A stretch of DNA of 18,621 nt from Muribaculaceae bacterium (lineage in GTDB: Bacteria > Bacteroidota > Bacteroidia > Bacteroidales > Muribaculaceae), in assembly GCA_021443235.1 (NCBI GenBank), contig JABUUJ010000007.1, forward strand, positions 7,479 through 26,099, given 5' to 3'. Shown piece by piece: positions 16,201-18,621 of the stretch. Position 1 is the first letter of the stretch. The number at the start of each line of letters is the position of its first letter. Made by a program: the position numbers and the translations under genes. The notes beneath the pieces were generated by a model, which saw nothing but the letters and a program-made list of their open reading frames with translations, made no database searches and was not told where the DNA came from.

Positions 16201-17924
16201 GCCTCGTAGTTGATGTTCATCGTTATGTTGTGAGGCAACACGTCATAATCAAGCTCGCGATAAACAGTATATGGATTCTTCTCATTGATACTGCTTTTAT
16301 CCATCTCCCATGCTACAGGGTTTGTGTTCTCGGTTATCGAGGTGGGATATTTAGCACGGTCTTCATCGTCTTTGGCTATCTGGATGGTGGCTTTGGCATT
16401 TTTCTGAGCATAAATGTCAGTGCCGCTCACCACGCCGGCATCTACCGTCAGCGATTTGGGCGTGACTCCCTTTATTGTGATTTTACTAATGGGGTCTTTT
16501 TTGTTGATGGCAATCGTGTCGCGGGTGCCAGACGTGCTGTTGCCCTTATTCATGCTGAAGTAGGCTCGGCCGGTTCCCGCTGTGTAGGCGCAATCGTTGA
16601 TTTTATAAGCACCCTCGTATGTGTCGGTTATCGTCTTGATCATGCTGTTGCCACCATCGGTCAGCCCGACGTATTGTCCGTTGTTGAGATACTTGACGTT
16701 TGAACTATTCTTGCCATAGTCGCCCGAGCACGCCAGAATGTCGCCTTTGCTTTTGTAGCGTGAATTCTCCGATACAAGAAGCGGCGAGTCAAAATATACG
16801 TAGCTGGTTTTGTAGTGGACATTTGCCACAGCAAAACCGTTGCTTTCTATTCCCAGGTCGTTGTCGGCTTTTTGGTTGAGCGGACAATTGTATCGGTCTT
16901 TGCCATCGAACTCGCCCATAACGGCGCAGCCACTTATATAGATGTGGGTGTCGCCAGCGCCCATGTAGCCCACGAGGCCGCCGCGACCATTGCCCCTCCC
17001 GTTGTCTGTGTAAAGTGCGCCACGAAACATCGAGTTGTATAGTTTAAGCTGCTGGTGCCTAATGACACCCACGAGTCCGCCAAAGTGAACGAGGTTTTTG
17101 GTGTATCGACTATAAACCTTGCCCTCAAATGAGCAGTTGATAATATATGATGTGACTGTTTTGCCATCGCCCGAGTTGCCTTCGATTCGGCCAACGAGGC
17201 CACCTATGTTGGAACCACCAGCCACAAAGCCGTTCTTAACATGCACATTCTCAAGCGTGCTGTTTTTCATATAGCCCACGAGACCAATGTAATCACCATC
17301 AGAAGTACTCGCAATGTAGTAGTGGTCGAATGTCACATCATGGATTTTACTGTTGAACAATCGTCCGAAGATACCATTGTCGCTATAATCTCTGGTGTCA
17401 TAGGGCATCACTACGTTGTAGATAGTGTGTCCTCCGCCATCAAAGTCAATGTAGGCGTAGTTGTCGTTTTGTCTGTCACCAATTGTGGTGCAACGAGCAT
17501 ATTTTGTTGTCGTTCCATTATTATAACTCAACATATTGAGGTCTTTGGTCAACTTGTAGTACACCTTTTTGGAACTTGTGCCCGTGTAATCTGTGTTGTT
17601 TTTGTAGGCCCAATACTGTAACAAAGCTAAGTCGTGCTCCTTGGAAATAAGGTAGGGTTTGGTAGACGTGCCATCACCACCCGAGAACTTGGAGGATTCA
17701 CCAACACTTGTTACTTGATACCACCTGTTTTCATCGTTATAGGTTACGCCCTTCGCCCAATCAGGGGTGAAGTCGGCCGCCACGGCTTCAAGGCCTGGCA
17801 GCGTCATCAGTGCCAGCAGGCATAGCACCATGGCCCGCAGGGCTCGGTCTCTTGCCTGGCGCAATAGCCGCGCTCGGTTTCCAGGCGGGCAATCGCAATA
17901 AGTCAATAAATTTTTCACATTCAT
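7287..17924 (-). CDS. Giant secreted multidomain surface protein (GLUG, FN3, LamG, BACON modules), 3545 residues
   Basis: Function is not established; the modules suggest adhesion or carbohydrate/matrix binding outside the cell. Approximate order: basic N-region then signal peptide (core 32-50, no lipobox; Met32 is a less likely start); GLUG beta-helix 60-335 with five GLVG-like repeats; three FN3-like modules 575-660, 672-772, 790-869; a carboxypeptidase-regulatory-like fold starting at 893, interrupted by LamG 925-1185, resuming 1197-1245; further such modules 1258-1400; an unassigned core about 1400-2200 with DPPGSNSYATLSEG near 1734; a Big_5-like domain begun at 2431, interrupted by LamG domains 2485-2652 and 2688-2880, resuming 2918-2980; a BACON-like domain 2983-3082; AFNGDECVG and AFNGKECRG modules (about 3087-3175, 3397-3482) around two WNW modules; and a tail YYDVLGRR...GIYIRNGQK, sorting-domain-like. 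One uninterrupted frame with its own promoter, long leader and terminator. The 5' third is visibly more AT-rich. Confidence 0.9.
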   Translation of the reverse strand: MNVKNLLTYCDCPPGNRARLLRQARDRALRAMVLCLLALMTLPGLEAVAADFTPDWAKGVTYNDENRWYQVTSVGESSKFSGGDGTSTKPYLISKEHDLALLQYWAYKNNTDYTGTSSKKVYYKLTKDLNMLSYNNGTTTKYARCTTIGDRQNDNYAYIDFDGGGHTIYNVVMPYDTRDYSDNGIFGRLFNSKIHDVTFDHYYIASTSDGDYIGLVGYMKNSTLENVHVKNGFVAGGSNIGGLVGRIEGNSGDGKTVTSYIINCSFEGKVYSRYTKNLVHFGGLVGVIRHQQLKLYNSMFRGALYTDNGRGNGRGGLVGYMGAGDTHIYISGCAVMGEFDGKDRYNCPLNQKADNDLGIESNGFAVANVHYKTSYVYFDSPLLVSENSRYKSKGDILACSGDYGKNSSNVKYLNNGQYVGLTDGGNSMIKTITDTYEGAYKINDCAYTAGTGRAYFSMNKGNSTSGTRDTIAINKKDPISKITIKGVTPKSLTVDAGVVSGTDIYAQKNAKATIQIAKDDEDRAKYPTSITENTNPVAWEMDKSSINEKNPYTVYRELDYDVLPHNITMNINYEALPVATNVKATLNSYRKKCTLTWDKSKKAGYYAIYRGNNRLGVISTTSNESKCSYVDNNVPISIDNDSVYYEIYYVSSNTDADKVLDATIPMDTKFPNLKGRVKKHTKLANELVLRASKTAATAGTVNVELVYPKETIYSQAAYNVYSTDDPKKSLASGKLATVSTVGGTLTQLIKGISLPDACETYSLYCTVNLGTLGSQNSPNCNMKADGAIEFEKVTVSKGDMKGNVSININIKSTSNLQPIKYVIERKLANEDDKQYIQLYTLKTLDTQLTQIDDKVSPGNIYKYRIKAFSGCNNKYSDNHDALYEDYGFCQAKGSVSGRITYNGNNAVDNVAVYISTNANTDQRQYTSAYFDGKAGEIDNDSVQGITFDDLQDLNNMANYTLQFFMKPHGLANKVSDYGINVASVPQVVLAVIPPADSINGDYRLAPLSKADGDYIDGESGSGNDGSELYKATDGSEGSITSDLSAGVFTNVFLQRNGDRFRIGVLGKHYASAKDNVGTDSIIWYKEFAANMNNMEDDYKGKLTFARPAGIDYASYMGWIDDIRLWKGEKTDAELLKYASNILSGTEPGLELYVNFDENIATHCFDMSGHNNVRNSHHARAYAMTCDDVIPEKEQLGLKGITDADGNYIISGIPFSGEGTLYTVTPVYGTHTFNPTSQQLYISESSLVANKTDFSDESSFPVKINATYLGTMLPVEGASILVDGASQFDNGKELKTDADGLATVNVPIGRHRLTLSKQSHTFACGGTACDPDTAKMFDPSGAGWIDVPKGLDLDQALTFIDATTVRLVGRAVGGAKESSLGHNFGLSKNNIGQVQIQLKPTSAKHYDMHRSEWNENGNPSHTVNNNNENVNSTTTYDANFITILTDPATGEYDAIVPPIDFQTASITTVGGTEQGDYRRLLADDFGGNVKIEPRVGQAMTDSTYIDGLGWKTYEYNALNDFTYYIDPTFIVTSGDESYPNMYGDREYAYSDSEDSNNNDIIKLWSDNKELLKVGGPEAYTLGYPVFTMLNKYKMNIEAYEIYCNRDYANVNRPLDDEYHQPLDSVEVVVTNQMATKQGVFDSQNVLQLSEEDATVTTVTLDRLGQGVYEFRAGFPNYNDDHTLPLSMRAEVHGKTYIYPSEDKPFKGIVLGSNVVPGDNFVTAGPNIVDFVLHDPPGSNSYATLSEGSTVSASHSMAITSGGENNVGVKFSWGVKYQTVQGTTAAGSVFAVLSESNLINEGEAGVSSTWSAEDNDSWNISYTLGKDISTSASPDYVGADGDIFIGSSTNVTISQTKKLDFVRVPGSGAYEGGKSQYNLQMSDAMSAGLDYNTAFVYTQKHIKETLIPMIRDLRRSLIPEENIVSSLTGLGANNSPTPKYYALPTTDFEKSSWERGVDYEVVFNDAEHQADTVNIYSNWLKDWEGVLAKNEEVKLHCINNLHDKKTFTYHVGNKEYNYNDNVGNRTITADYGYLGNKSFDAGSTIDEQAEMSSEHESSCSYGGTAGIIANLLVGSTFNKFGVQAVVETNNQVGEENSDSETTSGTRTLAYHLEDQDAGDYFSVDVYLPAAILPSKTDGLSGSTDVGEYGNQSYVFVTRGGQSKCPYEGPALTQYFRPGQSIGSGTTPVDAPQMVIANTDVAGVASGKSATFVTTLSSESTSKLGSWYQLSVEEGSNPYGLELSVDGQPLATPRLFYLNPGESVQKTIVAKQTRSDVLNYNVNLCFGSNCDDNIVKTIPISVEFVPASTDVTLKLSDITVNTLTEKSSVTFTLTDFDRQFTNFAIIRLKYRRKGESSWLTLHNFINNQQLLEDVGKMPKDTTSFTMLESAKVLYTWDMSKLVDGDYEVIAEAASLHGYDEVTTTTDIQTITLDLTAPTIIGQPTPTNGILTADSEVSVTFNEDIQHTALTFNNFAIDAHLNNQVVGHDAALNFSPGSEPAATEANISLTGDFTIEGWYKREAGKAGTLLKHGDKLELGVNASNTMRLVVNGKTYESVNVPVTNQEIDSDWQYFQLTYDSGNRTMTLNNLYGVESDKNKLCFIKETLTEPYSNRARLYVGGDLSGQMHELRMYNVWRDLTEAVASKSETMAGTEDNLTGYWPASEGHGGMATDKARSRNLKVNGSWYISERNFAPHFDGKQHMKLSVGSTPISSKQSMLMEFWFRGNEQDSAATLVGSEHFTKDNPGLYVGVNDDNKLVLGSMSTETVLSDNNYMDGNWHHFALNVLHGSNATAYVDGVNVKQMPATSVSPVETSNLILGANNLRESGEIGDKMFNHFKGAIDEFRLWRVRTTADVIRDRMYKRMNGDEPGLVGYYPFEATEVNSGQTVTVFSLANKAAISAEQTGDAVMSDNVAFDSDDTPALLSPSNQLSRYSAQWTANERKIVLTPDLPKYRMEGCTLTFTVSDVFDSHGNRQSDPVVWSAFVNQNRLTWSERSVELKQAVEQSTTFTVDINNGGSEAENWVLKNVPSWLSVNKESGTLKPLDSERLTFTVSPATSIGQYDETIYLTGNDGMNSPLAINLKVNATAPNWTVDEHKYSSSMSLIGRLNFGADASEDEDDLVAAFNGDECVGVASPMYVQSYDSYLLMMNIYGDTNDSELRFKAWKASTGVVYPKVSINNGAAKIDTLRFAEDRVAGSLAAPYQLTAEDYIEQTIALNKGWNWMALYTTPDDLAPSSIFRNVVEAYNGNESFVVKDKNAFWQHDKQGNGGKLTSMNLSDMYMVYTPQEADLNITGRRTSPATVDITLTRYWNWIGAPIEGVCTLDRAYADAEPISGDVVKTKSKFAVYDGSRWIGKLEYITPGQGCKYYSAETSTTPKVFHYPETFASTMARAPRLEEDNKFWSCDNSPYQGNMTVVAQVYCDGVLMNDVELGAFNGKECRGSEISENNGLIFLTIAGDESVQLSLSVYDHITGKEYSNVVGMQYKDNAMIGNLNEPFRVNVVAAGIDDLLIDDDTDATYYDVLGRRYSDPEPGIYIRNGQKVIVRSK

Positions 17925-18001
17925 AATTGTTTAAGTTTTAGTTAGTTAGTGATAAGATTCGTTTTTAATAGAACACTGGCATGCCGGCGCTCAATGTGGC
18001 A

Positions 18002-18027
18002 AGGCCGCACGCAGTAGCGCACGGCCT
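18002..18027 (-). promoter_or_regulatory. RNA hairpin in the giant-gene leader
   Basis: Transcribed from the minus strand, AGGCCGUGCGC pairs with GCGUGCGGCCU over 11 positions (two of them G-U) around UACU. On the other strand those two positions would be C-A mismatches, so the fold is good only in the minus-strand RNA. It sits between the leader ORF stop (18051) and the giant gene start (17924). No U-run follows, so it is not a plain terminator; attenuation, mRNA protection or translation control are possible. Confidence 0.6.
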
Positions 18028-18050
18028 AATGTATTTGTTAAATCCTTGAT

Positions 18051-18143
18051 TTACAGCAACTTGAACAGGGGGGTAATGCGGAACGCCGAGACATCAATAA
18101 TGCCCCTGCGGCTTGTACACATATATTTATAATAGTACAACAT
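18051..18143 (-). CDS. Leader peptide ORF (30 residues) in the 5' UTR of the giant gene
   Basis: ATG at 18143 opens 30 codons ending in TAA at 18053-18051. The peptide begins MLYYYKYMCTS and ends RRGIIDVSAFRITPLFKLL. It is preceded by AGGAAGG at 18156-18150, six bases before the start: an almost perfect Shine-Dalgarno, unusual here because the other genes in the window lack one. The first half is rich in tyrosine (four of residues 3-7), and the second half mixes basic and hydrophobic residues. There is no signal peptide. It lies between the predicted transcription start (about 18226) and the giant gene, 126 bases upstream of its start, so it is most simply read as a regulatory leader peptide. 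The ending looks like a conserved motif to me, but I cannot confirm relatives without a search. A small effector peptide is an alternative. Confidence 0.6.
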   Translation of the reverse strand: MLYYYKYMCTSRRGIIDVSAFRITPLFKLL

Positions 18144-18153
18144 AGCTTTCCTT

Positions 18154-18216
18154 CCTAAGTTAGCAGTCCTTAAGTTAGTACTCCGTAAGTTAAGTTAGTA
18201 CACCTAAGTTAGCACT
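18154..18216 (-). repeat. Four TAAGTTAG-type repeats at the 5' end of the giant-gene transcript
   Basis: On the plus strand the units are CCTAAGTTAGCAGT, CCTTAAGTTAGTACT, CCGTAAGTTAAGTTAGTACA and CCTAAGTTAGCACT, 14-20 bases each. On the transcript each reads as CTAACTTA with variable flanks. They occupy almost all of the RNA between the predicted start site and the leader ORF, and the first unit overlaps its Shine-Dalgarno. They may bind a protein or RNA, or arise by slippage. Confidence 0.65.
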
Positions 18217-18232
18217 CCTAATTATCCAATTG

Positions 18233-18264
18233 CAAAGTTAAAACATTCCCACCAAATTTCCAAA
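18233..18264 (-). promoter_or_regulatory. Bacteroidetes-type promoter for the giant gene (-33 and -7 boxes)
   Basis: The minus strand reads TTTG (18264-18261), 20 bases of spacer, then TAACTTTG (18240-18233). Both the -33 TTTG and the -7 TAnnTTTG consensus are matched exactly at the expected spacing, in strongly AT-rich DNA. Transcription should start near 18226, giving a leader of about 300 bases. Confidence 0.75.
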
Positions 18265-18323
18265 CATTTTCCCTCAAAAAACCAAAAAAATCAACAAAAT
18301 CGCACAAATTTTCTCAAATCGCT

Positions 18324-18560
18324 TTATTTGCCTTGTTCTGAAATGGCGTTTTCATCCATCAACTCATAAAGAGCTACTGGCCCATATTCCCACAACTTGC
18401 TGCTTTCTTGTTCAAGTGTGGTGTAAGTGTGGCTTTTGTATAGGGCGCGGATAGCGTCAACCACCGATGTCTTGTGGTCGTCAATATACATCTTTGCCAT
18501 CCAACTCAACTTGCCAGGAAGCAAAAGGTGGAGGTTCTGTTGGTCTATGGTAAGGTTCAT
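18324..18560 (-). CDS. DUF3791-like small protein, partner of the upstream DUF3990-like gene
   Basis: A 78-residue helical, acidic-to-neutral protein without signal peptide or membrane segment. The order 'KLSWMAKMYIDDHKTSVVDA' then 'IRALYKSHTYTTLEQE' then 'LWEYGPVALYELM' resembles the DUF3791 family, a short helical domain encoded beside DUF3990 genes. Its ATG overlaps the upstream gene's stop codon (ATGA), so the two are translationally coupled. DUF3990 is, to my knowledge, placed among ADP-ribosyltransferase-like folds, so a toxin/antitoxin or modifier pair is a reasonable hypothesis with this protein as the accessory or antitoxin; that role is inferred. The downstream promoter at 18233-18264 shows that the giant gene is a separate transcription unit. 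Family call by memory of the sequence pattern only. Confidence 0.65.
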   Translation of the reverse strand: MNLTIDQQNLHLLLPGKLSWMAKMYIDDHKTSVVDAIRALYKSHTYTTLEQESSKLWEYGPVALYELMDENAISEQGK

Positions 18561-18621
18561 GTTTTTTCGATTTTTATTGATTCGACAAAGGTCAGTTTGC
18601 TCAATGCCTTCTCAGTGTGGA
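18557..18621 (-). CDS. C-terminal end of a DUF3990-like protein (partial, runs off the window)
   Basis: An open frame enters from the window edge and ends with TGA at 18559-18557, overlapping the next ATG. Only 20 complete residues are visible, including TEKALSKLTFVESIK. This resembles the C-terminus of DUF3990 proteins, which commonly end with a 'TEKAL..L.F' segment, and DUF3990 genes are commonly adjacent to DUF3791 genes. The other two frames on this strand hit stops within the same 65 bases. With so little sequence the family call rests mainly on this motif and the neighbour. Confidence 0.55.
   Translation of the reverse strand, partial: HTEKALSKLTFVESIKIEKT

Noticed and set aside
7287..17924. 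Giant gene as a polymorphic toxin or a non-ribosomal/polyketide synthase
   Set aside because: No condensation, adenylation, ketosynthase or carrier motifs, no RHS repeats, and no immunity gene follows. The modules are extracellular binding folds behind a signal peptide.

Overview
The window looks like a chromosome fragment of a gut-type Bacteroidales bacterium (Muribaculaceae or Prevotellaceae are my best guesses; the family is not proven). The reasons are: three promoter -7 boxes that match the Bacteroidetes consensus TAnnTTTG; mostly A-rich start regions without Shine-Dalgarno sequences; a very large secreted GLUG/LamG/BACON-type protein with a short C-terminal 'YDVLGRR...GIYI' tail; a short-chain-type threonine dehydrogenase beside Kbl; and a zinc-ligand-free sirtuin. 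Every supported gene is on the minus strand, so transcription runs from high to low coordinates.

Layout, in transcription order: (1) 18621-18324, the 3' end of a DUF3990-type gene joined by an ATGA overlap to a DUF3791-type gene. (2) 18264-17925, a textbook promoter followed by a leader of about 300 nt. The leader holds four TAAGTTAG repeats, a 30-codon leader ORF with a strong ribosome-binding site, and an 11-bp RNA hairpin. (3) 17924-7287, one 3545-residue secreted multidomain protein, ended by a strong intrinsic terminator at 7204-7166. (4) 7087-5391, an AT-rich AbiEi/AbiEii (type IV toxin-antitoxin) cassette with its own promoter and a palindrome placed like an operator, flanked by imperfect direct repeats. 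(5) 5253-4934, a decayed gene for a small secreted protein, broken by one nonsense codon and one homopolymer frameshift. (6) 4735-182, a probable cluster kbl -> SDR-type threonine 3-dehydrogenase -> sirtuin -> N-acetylmuramoyl-L-alanine amidase. (7) 181-1, an intergenic stretch of short tandem repeats and a hairpin.

How the genes work together: Kbl and the dehydrogenase form the two-step route from L-threonine to glycine plus acetyl-CoA. The sirtuin and amidase follow in the same direction only 10 bp apart, but hairpins separate the earlier genes and the functional link is unclear. AbiEi should repress and neutralise AbiEii.

The most unusual parts are the leader of the giant gene (repeats, short peptide ORF, hairpin) and the giant protein itself. 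LamG domains appear to be nested inside a split carboxypeptidase-regulatory-like domain and inside a split Big_5-like domain, and a core of several hundred residues has no family name I can give. All calls come from reading the sequence; no database search was run.
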